Assembly (NCBI RefSeq): GCF_002099425.1
Contig: NW_018343953.1
Location: 5,654,001 to 5,718,000, forward strand
DNA: 64,000 bases
DNA from: Phascolarctos cinereus
Taxonomy: Eukaryota; Chordata; Mammalia; Diprotodontia; Phascolarctidae
Reading direction: 5' to 3'
Positions 1 through 10,632 of the stretch are shown here, one piece after another. Below the pieces are notes generated by a model. That model searched no databases. It saw only the letters and a program-made list of their open reading frames with translations, and was not told where the DNA came from. The translations under genes were made by a program, and so were the position numbers. How positions within the stretch are numbered: position 1 is the first letter of the stretch; every line of letters begins with the position of its first letter.

Positions 1-1215
1 ATCCTTTTTCTTTCCTCTTTCACCTTCTACTTCTCCCCTCCCTCTGTTCTATCAGTCCCCCTGACTTTTATTTCCCTTTTCCCTTCCTTCTTGCCTCTAG
101 GATAAGTGAAGTTTCTATACCCAACTGATTCTGTATGATATTCCCTCTTTGAGCCAAATCCAGTGACGGTAAGGTTCAAACAATGCTTAACCCCTCCCTT
201 TACCTCTGCTGTAATAGGTCTTTTGCACCTCTTCATGTGATGTAATTTACTGTATTCTACCTCTCTCTTTTCTCTTCTCCCACTACAATCTTTTTCTTCA
301 TCCTTTAAATTTTTATAGCACTGCATCAAAATCAACTTATATCCACATACTCAGTCTATGTACACCCCATTCACATCCCCTAATAGAGGTACAAATCTTA
401 AGAGTTACAAGTATCTTATTCTCACGTAAGGATACAAAAATTTTACCCTTATTGGATAACATTTTCTTTCCTGTTTACCTTTTCATGCTTCTCTTGATTC
501 TTGTATTTGAAGACTGATTTTTCTGTTCATGTCTCATCATTTCTTCAGGAAAGTTTGAAAATCCTATTTCATTGAATGTGCAATTTTGCCCCTGAAAGAT
601 TATGCTCAGTTTTTCTGGGTAATTGTTTCTTTCTGACTACTTGCAAATTTTTTTTTGTCTAGGCAATGGGGTTAAGTGACTTGCCCAAGGTCACACAGCT
701 AGTGTTATGTGTTGAGGGCAGATTTGGATTCCGGTCCTCCTGAATCCAGGGCCTGTGCTTTATCCACTGTACCACCTAGCTGCCCCCTACTTGCAATAAT
801 TTCTCCTTGACCTGATAATTCTGGAACTTGGCTACCCTATTCCTTGGAGTTTTCATTTTGAGATCTCTTTCATGAGGTGATTGGTGGATTCTTTCAATGA
901 ATAATTTACACTCTTGTTCTAGGATATCAGGGCAGTTTTCCTTCATAATTTCTTGAAAGATGCTGTCTAAGCTCTTTTTTTTTTATCATGGCTTTCAGAT
1001 AGTCCAACAATTCTTAAAATATCTCTCCTGGATCTATTTTCCAGGTTACTTGCTTTTTTCCAATGAGTTATTTTACATTTTCTTTTATTTTTTCATTTTC
1101 AAAAAATTTCTTTGATTAATTTTTGATATCTCATAGAGTCCTTAGCTTTCATTGGCCCAACTCTAATTTTTAAGGAATTATTTTCTTCAGTTAGCTTTTG
1201 TGCCTCTAAGTAATG
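1..1215 (-). mobile_element. L1/HAL1 fragment (ORF1 and inter-ORF part)
   Basis: The sequence matches the reverse-strand HAL1 copy at about 33660-34950: purine-rich inter-ORF region at 1-330, then ORF1-type sequence. It runs off the left edge of the window and is 5'-truncated near 1215. A SINE (648-786) is inserted. Frames are broken. Confidence 0.75.
648..786 (-). mobile_element. tRNA-headed CORE-type SINE
   Basis: The right end reads, in reverse, GGGGCAGCTAGGTGGTACAG and the body has GTCACTTAACCCCATTGCC. This is the abundant marsupial SINE with a tRNA-like box A/B head. It is inserted in the L1/HAL1 fragment. Confidence 0.85.
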
Positions 1216-1574
1216 GGTCTTCTTTTCTTCTGAGAAATCCCTGGTGGCACCCAAGTTCCATGTTCAAAGCTTGTGAGGAAGATGGCAGAAATGATCCCCT
1301 ATTGCAGAGGTCAGTGGGGAAACTCACTCATATTCCTATTGAAACCATGATCTCATTAAAATTACAAAATCTTCTTGCCATATCCTGAGCCCTCACACAC
1401 CTAAGGGGTTTTACTGAGTCCACAAAACAGATATCTCCAGTGTCAGGGGAAAGTGCTCAAGGCTTTTGGGAGGGGACAGAGGTGGCAGTGAGGAATCTTC
1501 TCAATTTTATAGGAACAGAAACTCAGACCAAATTTAACATACTCCCTGTATTTCCCTTATCTATGGGATAAAGA

Positions 1575-2000
1575 AATGCCCAGAGTCACAGAAACACAGC
1601 AGGGACAGAATTTAAGAATGAGAAGTCATCTGGTGCAACCCATATGTGAAAAGAATACCATGTCTGTCATACAGGACAAATGGCCTCCAATCTCAGCTTG
1701 AAGATCCCCAGGAAGAAGGAGCATGCCACCTCCTGAGGATGATTATTTCACTTTTGGTCAGTTATTTTTAAAAAGATTTTTTGTTCCTGACATCAGTCCT
1801 AAATTTAGATTTTCAATTTTCCACTCATTGTCTTTTTTGTGTACAGTAGGACCAATAAGAGTAAGTCTGATCTATTGTTCATATGACAGCCTTTGTAATA
1901 TTGAAGATAGCTTTTATGTTCCCTTTCTGTCTTTTGTTCTTAACTAGGAAACCTCAGTTTCCACAGTAAATTGTCTAACGGCAATGATTAAATGCCCTTT
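1575..2000 (-). mobile_element. CR1/L3-like LINE 3' end
   Basis: Reverse-strand sequence follows the ancient CR1/L3 3' region. Landmarks are a Tyr/Phe-poor GAAGTTT...CCTGACATCAGTCCTAAAT segment and a CATATGACAGCCTTTGTAATATTGAAGA segment seen on the plus strand. It is highly diverged and has no coding capacity. Confidence 0.65.
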
Positions 2001-2109
2001 GCAAGGGTATTTGGGTTTTACTGAATTTTGTCAGTTTCAAAATCTACCCATCTTCTTACCATTAAAGATGCATGAGGGAAAGAAAGTTCTTGAAATCTGT
2101 ACTGAGGCA

Positions 2110-2700
2110 CTAAAATTGCTATGAATAGACTTGTACTAAATGTCTGTTATGTTAGCCCTATGGTGAACTCTCTACAATACAAAGGTTTAACAATGACCTT
2201 GCTTTCAAGAAGCCTACAGTCTGTTGGGGGAAAGTTATATACACAAATTATCATGATAGAATAATTTGTATCTCCTCTTTGCATTATCTCAATATAGTAT
2301 CAGCAAAGTGAAAAGACAAATTATCACTTGCATGTGAAGTTTGGGAGATGTTAGGGAAAGTCAAGAAAGGCTTCATGGAAGATGTGAGTTTATTTTTGAA
2401 GGAGTGGATGGACTATAAGAAATGTAGGTGTGTGATGGTAGTAGGAAAGGGAGGGATAAGAGGGGAAGAATCTGTTCATACAATGGCAGATGGGAGAAGT
2501 CAGAACAGAAAGAGAAGTTGGAAAATACTACAGTTCAGTCACAATATAAAGGAAATGAAAGGCAATGGTTTAAGATAGGCTTAGAAAGGTAGGTTTGAGC
2601 CTGATGGTGGAAGGTCTTGAATGCTAGAACCTGGAGTTCGTACTTTATTCTTTAGGAGATGGGGAATCACTAAAATGTCCTCCATATCCTATCACAAACC
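2110..2700 (-). mobile_element. L2 LINE fragment, reverse orientation
   Basis: A CAAGAAGCCTACAGTCTG-type segment, then GGCTTCATGGAAGATGTGAG and GTCTTGAATGCTAGAACC, follow the reverse complement of the L2 3' half. It is old and diverged. Confidence 0.65.
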
Positions 2701-2764
2701 AAGAGCCTGGATTTAGTCTTCTTATATCCTTATACTCTCAAGCAAAGTGTTATAAAACTTTAAT

Positions 2765-3545
2765 TAGAGCAAAGAACTCAGAAGGCTGAGCCAATAGGGT
2801 GGAGCAAATGCAGAAACTCACGTGAGTTTTCCTTCAAACCCCTTTAAATAATTCCCCCAAATAAATTCTAGAGCAGCAGAACCCAAAAAGGACAGAGTGA
2901 AATGATTTTTGAGTCCAAGGCAAATGAGAAGCTTCATAGGAAAGGTCTGTTGCACCAGGGTGAAAGTGGAGCAGAGTCTACTGCAGATCAGTCCCCAGCA
3001 AACCAGGAGCAGGCAGACTGCTCAGGGGTTGACTGAATCAAGGCAGTGGTGGTTTCCAGAACTTTCAGGCCACATATGGTAAGTGGGTTGGACAATTGGT
3101 CAGAAGGAGATCACAGGGGTACCTTTGGTGGCACAGGGAGCAGGACTCTGCTACATAGCCCATACTTGGATGTGGGTCACAGTCCTGGGTCTGAGTCTCA
3201 AGTAAGGAGGAGCACTACCACACCATAGTTTGTTGCTACAATGGAACAGGAAACCCTGATCACAGTTCTGGGGTGGAAAAGGGTGTTGTGGCCCTGCACA
3301 GATCATTGCACAGTACAGGAGAGTAGTAACCACACCTCTTCCTAGATCATACCACTTTGGAAGAACCAAAAACTTACAGGTCCCTAAGAATTACCTCTGA
3401 AAGTGGCTACAAAATTGGATGTAAATCAGGGATACAACATAAGGAAAATTAATATGATTTGAATAATTTAATATTTGAATAATCATAAAACAACTAAAAT
3501 TAGATAGTTATATCAACAGACCCAGAAAAGACCTTTAAGAAAATG
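2765..3545 (+). mobile_element. L1 5' UTR fragment plus a short ORF2 scrap
   Basis: GAAGGCTGAGCCAATAGGGTGG begins a diverged copy of the marsupial L1 5' UTR (about 2770-3400). It is followed without the ORFs by a scrap matching the ORF2 reverse-transcriptase region (GGATACAACATAAGG...CAGACCCAGAAAAG). The same scrap occurs at 23030-23150. An internal deletion or two overlapping insertions would explain it. Confidence 0.6.
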
Positions 3546-3549
3546 AGTT

Positions 3550-4985
3550 GGGAGAGGCAGAGCCAAGATGGTGGAGTAAAGGCAGGAACTAGCCTGAGCT
3601 CTCCTGTGATCCCCTCCAAATACCTTTAAAAATAACTCTAAACAAATTATAGGGCAGGAGAACTCACAAAAAGACTAAATGAAACAAATGTACAGCCCAA
3701 GACAACTTGGAAGGTCAGCAGGAAAGATCATTGCACCAAGGTGAGAGAGGAACTCAATCTAGCACAAGCCATGCCAGGACAAATCGGGTGTCAGCAAACC
3801 CTCAAGACAACTGAATCACTGGTAGCATTGGCAGTTTCCAGACCTTTCAGCCCACAGGTTCCAAAGACAACTTAGAAAGTCAGTAGAAAAGGTCTGTCAC
3901 ACCAGGGTGAGCGTGGATCACAGTCCAGCATGGGCCATGCCAGCACAGCACTGGCCACAGCAAAGTGGGAGCAGGCCTTGGGAGTGACTGAATCTGCAGT
4001 GGCAGTGGGTGCTTTCTGGGTTCTCAGCCCACATACAATAAAGTAGTACAAGAACTTCTCAGAAGGAGATTACAGGGATCTTTTTGCTAACACTGAGGCA
4101 GAACTCTGTTGCTTTGTCCACTGTCTCAGTCCTGGGTGGCAGTCTCACGTCAAGGAGGTGTGCTATCAAACCAGATCTGGGAGCTAGAGTAAAAGGGGTA
4201 ATCCTCCTCACAGTTCCAGGACAGAAAAGAGTGTGTGTAGTTGATCACAGACCAGAGCATAGGCCAAGAAAGTAGTAAACACCTCTCCTTAGATCGTACC
4301 ACCTTGGAAGCACTGAAAAGTTACAAGTTCCTAAAAGTGTCTCTGAAAACAGCTACACAAAATCCCTGAAGCTTGGGATAGTTCACTCTTCACCCTGGAA
4401 GCAGAGCCCTACTTTAACAAAGAGTAAAAGGCTGGGAAAATGAGCGAACAGTGGAAAAATACTCAGACTGTAGAATCTTACTTTGGTGACAAAGAGAATC
4501 AAAACACAGTCTCAGAAGAAGACAATAAAGTCAAAGCTTCTACATCCAAAGCCTCCAAGAAATATATGAATTTTTCTCAGGCCACTGAAGAGCTGACAAA
4601 GAATTTTGGAAATCAAGTAAGAGAGAGTGAAAATTGGGAAGAGAAATAAGAGTGGTACACGAAAATCATGAAAAATGAGTCAACAGCTTGCTAAAGGAGA
4701 CTCAAAAAATACTGAAGAAAATAACACCTTAAAAATAGACTAACACAAATGGCAAAAGAGATCCAAAAAGACAATAAGGAGAAGAATGCCTTAAAAAGCA
4801 GAATTGGCTAAATGGAAAAGGAGGCCTAAAAACTCAGTGAAGAAAATAATTCCTTGAAAATTAGAGTGGAGCAAATGGAAGCTAATGACTTTGTGAGAAA
4901 TTAAGTAACAATAAAACAAAACTAAAAGAATGAACAAATAGAAGACAATGTGAAAAATTTCATTGGAAAAATAAATGACCTTCAT
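3550..4985 (+). mobile_element. L1/HAL1 5' UTR and ORF1 start, 3'-truncated
   Basis: GAGAGGCAGAGCCAAGATGG at 3550 opens a 5' UTR. An ORF1 frame starts at 4440 (MSEQWKNTQTVESYFGDKEN) and runs open to 4648, then breaks. The element ends at the border of block A near 4985. The 3' part is missing, which is unusual for an L1 and suggests a later deletion or rearrangement at the block A edge. Confidence 0.75.
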
Positions 4986-5084
4986 TCTGTGTCAGTTCCA
5001 GAAAGATCTGGTAGCCTGAAGAGAAGAGTTGCCAGGAGCAGAATGCCCAATACTTTTTCTCTGGGCACCATTAACCTGCGAGTG

Positions 5085-5090
<6 letters not shown>

Positions 5091-5119
<29 letters not shown>
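5091..5119. repeat. (CA)n microsatellite in block A1
   Basis: About 14 CA units. Block A2 has only a few CA units at the same place (62184-62195), so the tract grew after the duplication. Confidence 0.95.
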
Positions 5120-5121
<2 letters not shown>

Positions 5122-5175
5122 CACAATGATAATATTTTCAGAAGATAGAGTTTTGGCAAAAAAAAAATCTGTGGG

Positions 5176-5433
5176 TATAAAAGTTGTGGCCATCTCACAG
5201 ATAAGGAAATTCTGAAGACTGTCCCTCTGAGCCAAATAGGATAACTAAGCTTGATTGAGATGTAAGAGTAGAGTTCCAAGTTTTGTATCAAAGACATTGA
5301 TCAAACACAGAAATGAGAGATGGCAAGATAATGCATACATTCTGTTCATGATGTATTTTGTTCTCTCTTTGATGTATCCAAATATGATCACCATACACTT
5401 TAGCTCTTTAATCCTCCTGCTTGTCCAGAACAG
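5176..5433 (+). promoter_or_regulatory. Candidate promoter and first exon in block A1
   Basis: A good TATA box (GGGTATAAAAG, TATAAAA at 5176-5182) is followed, at the usual 25-30 bp, by an initiator-like CATCTCACAG. About 250 bp on there is a consensus donor CAG|GTAAAG at 5433/5434. Both motifs are kept in block A2 at 62246 and 62503. A short hydrophobic frame ends at the donor (HFSSLILLLVQN) but makes a poor signal peptide. No partner exon was identified. It may be a noncoding first exon or chance. Confidence 0.3.
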
Positions 5434-6267
5434 GTAAAGCTCCACCTTCAGCTCTCCAGATGGTGGGTTGTTTGTTTAATCTTTTACTGGGCCTGACAAG
5501 AACTGGGCAAAGAGACAGAGAAACATAGTCACTTTGAGAATTTCCATCCGGAGTCTTCCTGGGACACCCTACAAACTTGTCTGAAGGACAGGGACAAGCT
5601 TCTTTTGCCCATATCTCCGCTACAGCCTTCCTTTCCCTCAGTCTTCATCATATCAACTCTATTGCACTTATCCTTCCACCTCAGTAATGGGCCACTTCAG
5701 CAAAAAAAAAATTCCTCTTTTTTTGGATCTATTTTAGACCAAAGAGTTCATAGCTAGAGGAGACAGTAGAGATTATTTACTAAAATGTGTTATTTCACAG
5801 ATTTGGAAACTGAGACATTGAAAGAGGAAACAATTTGCCAAAAGCTACATGATTATTTTAAGTGTTAGACTAAAACTAAATGTCAAGGATTTTATAGAAG
5901 GGATCCTTGCTTTAGTTCGAAGATGTCCTCGGTTATCATATGCAGCAGTGTAATTTCAGTATAAACCTAGGCTCAAAGGGCCAACTGTATGGGGTTCTCT
6001 CTTCATTGGTGGGGATCTCTTATTCAGTGCTCTTCACTGTGTGAGGGGTGAGTGATCTTGGTGAGAGTTGGAAAAAGAGTGATCTGGCTCCTTCTGATTT
6101 CCTTAGTTGAGTGAGAAGACTCAGGATTCCAACTTCTCTTTAGGTTCCTGAAAGGAGAAAGAATCTAAGAAGCTGGCTTGCAAAACTTCTATGATGCCCA
6201 TATTCCCAGCCTACTACACTAGAGACTTTGGAGAATTTCCATTTGCTGAAAGCTGGATCTCTCTCTC

Positions 6268-6335
<68 letters not shown>

Positions 6336-6615
6336 CCTCATCTCACTCCTGAAGGGAGGGCTCATTCACCCTGGGTATTGTCTCTTCTATTCACATGTAT
6401 ACTTTTCCTCACTCCTGTTTGCTAGCTATTTGGATAAAATAATTTTTCTTTTTCTCTATGTAATTATAGTGGCACTGATATTTGATTGAAAAGGAGTCAA
6501 GCTTTGGATATATAACTTTCCCATTAAGGAATAGCAATTACAAGTTTTAGCTTGAACCTGAAAACTACTTCCTTTATGCTAATTAAGGAGCCAAATAACT
6601 AAATAACTCCCCCCC

Positions 6616-6748
<133 letters not shown>

Positions 6749-6761
6749 TATACACACACAC

Positions 6762-7640
6762 ACTAATATTGTCCTTGACAATGGCTGCTCAATGGTATCA
6801 AAACCAACACATAAGGTGATGGAGAGGCCAACTCTTGACCACAATGGACCACTGGATCCTCTAATCCAGTCCCAGAATTCAAAGGCATTCTAAATATCAA
6901 CTCCAAACTCTTAGGCTTTTAGTGCATTGGTAGACAAGAATACAAGGCCACAGCTGTGCCTTCCCACAGCTGAAGTATCTATTGCTTGAAGGAATCAAAC
7001 TTTGATTTTCTCTTCTTTGGTGATTGTTTCCTGGGTGCTGCACATCTTTGAGGCAGTGATGAAGAGGGAAGTTCCTGGTGCAAGGGCAATATTGGTAAGA
7101 TCAATATTGGAGACACACCATGCACAAGGACCTCCCTGGGATTCAGGCTTATGTCATCAGCAGAGGATCCAAGTCAGAACCTTCACTGCAAATGTTGATC
7201 ATGTCTGTAATCAGCTTCCTGGTGTAGCTCTTCTGCCATCCACTATGAACACTGGCAGAATTCCTTCATTTTCTCTAACACATTGTTCACCTCTGGTACC
7301 ATGTAGATGTCCTCCATAATCATGGATGTATTAGAGAAATTCTGTAGTGCCATGTGAAGCACATTATGGTCATCTATGGAATTGATTTTCTTTTCCTTGA
7401 ACATTTGTTCCTGAGCAGCTTCCACCCTTAAGGGCTCGGCTAGCTTAATAAGCATATTGATCACATCTTCAGTGATGAGGAACTTGGAATAATCCACAAG
7501 GATGTGTCCCTTGCTGTTGAGATTCAAACTGAGGTGGTCTTGGTCTGCCTAGAAAAGGCTTTGTAGGTTGATCTTTGAACCTGTTACAGGAGAGCTTCTG
7601 GATCAGCTTTAGGAAATTTACATGTGGGCTGAGCTTAGCT
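6762..7640 (-). pseudogene. GPI: Processed pseudogene of glucose-6-phosphate isomerase, N-terminal half
   Basis: GPI interconverts glucose-6-phosphate and fructose-6-phosphate in glycolysis. The minus strand shows intronless pieces in gene order: [52 protein letters not shown] with TQETIT, then FEFWDW and [15 protein letters not shown]. Together they cover roughly residues 30 to 290 of about 558. The frame is broken by several stops and frameshifts, for example an in-frame stop before ADQDH and frame changes near 7140 and 6930. Loss of introns marks it as a retrocopy. It stops abruptly at the compound microsatellite 6616-6745. The missing C-terminal part is not on this side, but a matching C-terminal piece lies at 47965-48282 on the other strand. 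Confidence 0.88.
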
Positions 7641-7739
7641 TTGGAAGGGACATGGAGAATCCAGAGGAATACACGTGGTAGATCCTGGTAAGTGTTGCAA
7701 ATGGCCACCCAACAACAATATATAAGGGAATACATAGAT

Positions 7740-8290
7740 ATAATTCTAGCTAGAATTTCATCCCTCAGATCTCAGAGCATCCAGCTTCTGGCCCAATCCT
7801 ACTGCTTCCCTTCCTAGTAGAAATCTAGGTCTCTCCTGGGGAAAGATGGAGGAGGAGATGCTTAAGATGTCTATAGAAGCCTCCCTTCAAGCCACTTCTA
7901 GAAAGACCCATTTGGGCATTTATAATCTACATGGACAAAATAGTATTATGCTTTACACTAAATTGTTTTTAGTACTCAGTTCATTTGTATCCAAATTCTG
8001 TCTTCTTTTGACTAATTCCAATAGAAGGCAGACCCAGTCTGAGGACAACATAGATTGGTGGTAACCATACCACATGAATAAAATATTATAAGAGGAAATG
8101 CAATCAGGATAAATGTAATGGTTTTATATTTAGAATAAAAACATCATCTTCACAAGTCTGAGGCATGAAAGTTGGTTATTTAGACAAAAATTGCAGGTTT
8201 TTTATAGACTGCGTGCACAATATGAAGCAACAGTGTTCATGGCTGCTTTAATAGAGAAAAAAACTATCTAGAAAAAGGGATATGATAGTT
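7740..8290. other. No gene seen
   Basis: AT-rich sequence between the GPI pseudogene and a CR1/L3 piece. An open frame at 7846-8064 has no recognisable features. 8800-9560 likewise holds only small CR1-like and MIR-like scraps; a cysteine-containing minus frame at 8769-8978 was judged accidental. Confidence 0.5.
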
Positions 8291-8800
8291 TTTCTGATTC
8301 CTACCCTACTTCAACTACATCTGGAATATCACATTCAATTATAGACACTTCATTTTAGGGAAGATATAGATAATTTAGAGGTAGACAATCAGCATAGTAA
8401 AAAGATGGGGAATTTAACCTAGAGAAGACTAAACACAGAGGAGCCATGGGAACTTTCTTTAGATATTTGAAGGATTCTCATGGATAAAAAGGATTAAATT
8501 TATTCTGCTTAGTCCCAGAGGGCAAAACTAAAAGCAATAAATGGAAGTTACAAAGAGACAAATTTCGTCTTGGAGAAGGAAAGTCTTTCTCACAGTTAGA
8601 GACACCCAATATAGAATGAATTGTCTTGGGAGGCAGTAAGTTCTCCTTCACAGGAGGATTTAAAAAAATAATAAGAAAACCATTTGTTGGGGACATTGCA
8701 GAAGGGTTTGTTGTTTTAATCTGAGCTGAAACAGAAGTCATCTGAGGTCTCTTCCAACAGTGGAGTTGTTATGTTGTAAGTAACCACTTCCCTTTGCCAT
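8290..8800 (+). mobile_element. CR1/L3-like LINE 3' end
   Basis: CTTAGTCCCAGAGGGCAAAA, TGGAAGTTACAAAGAGACAA and GGAGGCAGTAAGTTCTCC are the classic order of the ancient CR1/L3 3' region, ending near GTCTCTTCCAACAGTGGAG. Confidence 0.7.
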
Positions 8801-9564
8801 GATGAGGGAATAAGACTGATGTTTTTACTAGCAGAAGAGTGTGGCCCTGAACTGGAAGGCAGGTGACACAGTACTGGCCACTACAATCAGGAACCATGAA
8901 CCAGCAAGTGGATTTTCCATGTTCAAAGCCCTTATAATCATGAGATTTCAAATTGGAAGGGACTTTAGAGATGCTCACCTCACCTCTTAGAATGTCAGTG
9001 TCCTCATCTATAAAATGGAGTTGCTAATATTTGTATGACCTACTGAGTAGGTAAGGATTGTGAAAATCAAAGCAGATAATGTAAATAAAGTGCCTTGTAT
9101 ACATAGGTTTTTTATGTAGGTATGCTATTACTGTTCCTACCAGGCCTGCTTAGGTGAATGAATAAATAGACTAACATGGGCAGACAGAACAGATGCAGGT
9201 ATTTCCCTTTCACATAGGCCAAAGAGCTATGAAAAGATTATGCTTGATGCTCTCCCCCACCCACTACACTCTTTTACTATGACCTCCCTGGAATCATCTG
9301 AAGTTAGTAAGCAAGATGATATAGTTCAGCCCCAAACATTTCTGAACGCATGGTATGAGATTGGATGTTTTGTGCCAGTTACATTGGTTCTGGAGAGGCC
9401 TTCATAAGACAATAAAACTTCCATAATGACCATAGCAAAAATCAAACCAAGAGCCAGCCTCTCCTAATATTTCTCAGAGATGAAACCTATTTTCAACCCT
9501 TCTCTTTCCCCTCCCTCCATCCACTGTCCCTACCACATGACCTAGTAGAGATGTGTGGGAACTA

Positions 9565-9725
9565 GTCAAGATCACTGAATCACAGAATTACCAAAGGTAA
9601 CTCTGGATATAGAAAGTAATTCAGTAGGGGTCTAGTCCTATGCATACCTGAAATATAATTTGACATACAATGAACCAGATAAGTGCTCATACAGCCCTTT
9701 GTCTAAAGACCTCCAGTGAGAGGTC
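9565..9725 (-). mobile_element. CR1/L3-like LINE 3' end, reverse
   Basis: GAATCACAGAATTACCAAAG through GTCTAGTCCTATGCATACCTGA to AAGACCTCCAGTGAGAG is the reverse of the CR1/L3 terminus. An AT/GT-rich microsatellite (about 9735-9850) adjoins it. Confidence 0.6.
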
Positions 9726-10494
9726 TACACACAACACATGTATGTATGTGTACATATGTACATGTATACATGTGTCACATGTGCTCTATTTGTATGAATA
9801 TATGTATACATATCTATATATATACATGTTATCACAATACATATATACTTACTGAGGAGCAAGCTTAATAGGTTCTCCTTCAAATTGCATATCATATTCT
9901 AAATAAACCAACATTCTTTTTCCATCTGGTTTTCCCTGTGTTGTCTCTCCCATAAGAATGTGATCTCCTCAATAGCAGGGACTGTCTTGCTATTCCATGT
10001 GTATTTCCTGTGATTAGTATATTTCTTTGGATATAACAAATATTCTTTTTATTCCTTCATTCCTATGGGGATTGAGACTCCAACTCTTTTTCATGATGAA
10101 GGATCTCATCTAGGGGCTCTGCAATGTTCTGAAGCTTGATATAATAATCACAAATTCATCCATAAGCAAGAATAGCAGGAGGATTTCATCATCTAGAAAG
10201 AGATCACCCTTGGACTTGACTCTGCACTGGGTCTTTTCTATGTCAGTGGTGAACACTTCTGTCAAGCATGTGTCCATTTTTTTTTTTTTGCTTCACCTAA
10301 TAGTAAGGAAAATATCATTTAGTCAAGGAACAACCAATTAGTAAGCTCTTACTATATTGTAAGCAATGGGCTTATTGCTGAGGAAGCAAAGACATAGACA
10401 AAACAACCCATGCCTATAGAAGCTTACATTCTACTAAAAAAAATTCTCTCGCTTAAGATCTATAAGATATCTCAATGAGATTGACTTTATTATT

Positions 10495-10632
10495 AGATCT
10501 TTCTTTTCATTGTTGAGGCAATTGGGGTTAAGTGACTTGCCTAAGTATCAAGTGTTTGAGGTCAGATTTGAACTCAAAATCCTTCTGACTCCAGGGCTGA
10601 TGCTCTATCCACTGTACCACCTAGCTGCCCCT
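10495..10632 (-). mobile_element. tRNA-headed CORE-type SINE
   Basis: The reverse strand starts GGGGCAGCTAGGTGGTACAG and has the usual SINE body. It sits about 110 bp before the 5' end of the big L1. An L2 remnant in reverse (about 10320-10440) precedes it. Confidence 0.82.

Larger units (their letters stand above)
4990..6350. repeat. Duplicated block A, copy 1
   Basis: This block matches 62080-63400 in direct orientation. Over about 300 bp compared by eye (5240-5550 against 62310-62620) I counted 21 differences, about 93% identity. The match starts where the L1 fragment ends (4985) and stops in the CT microsatellite (6257-6330). It includes a shared MIR-like remnant near 5730-5900. This copy carries a longer CA repeat (5091-5119). 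No known transposon family was recognised, so it reads as a segmental duplicate. Confidence 0.75.

Noticed and set aside
8769-8978. Minus-strand frame with five cysteines (CWFMVPDCSGQYCVTC)
   Set aside because: Cysteine spacing fits no defensin or WAP pattern, there is no signal exon, and it partly overlaps repeat-like sequence.
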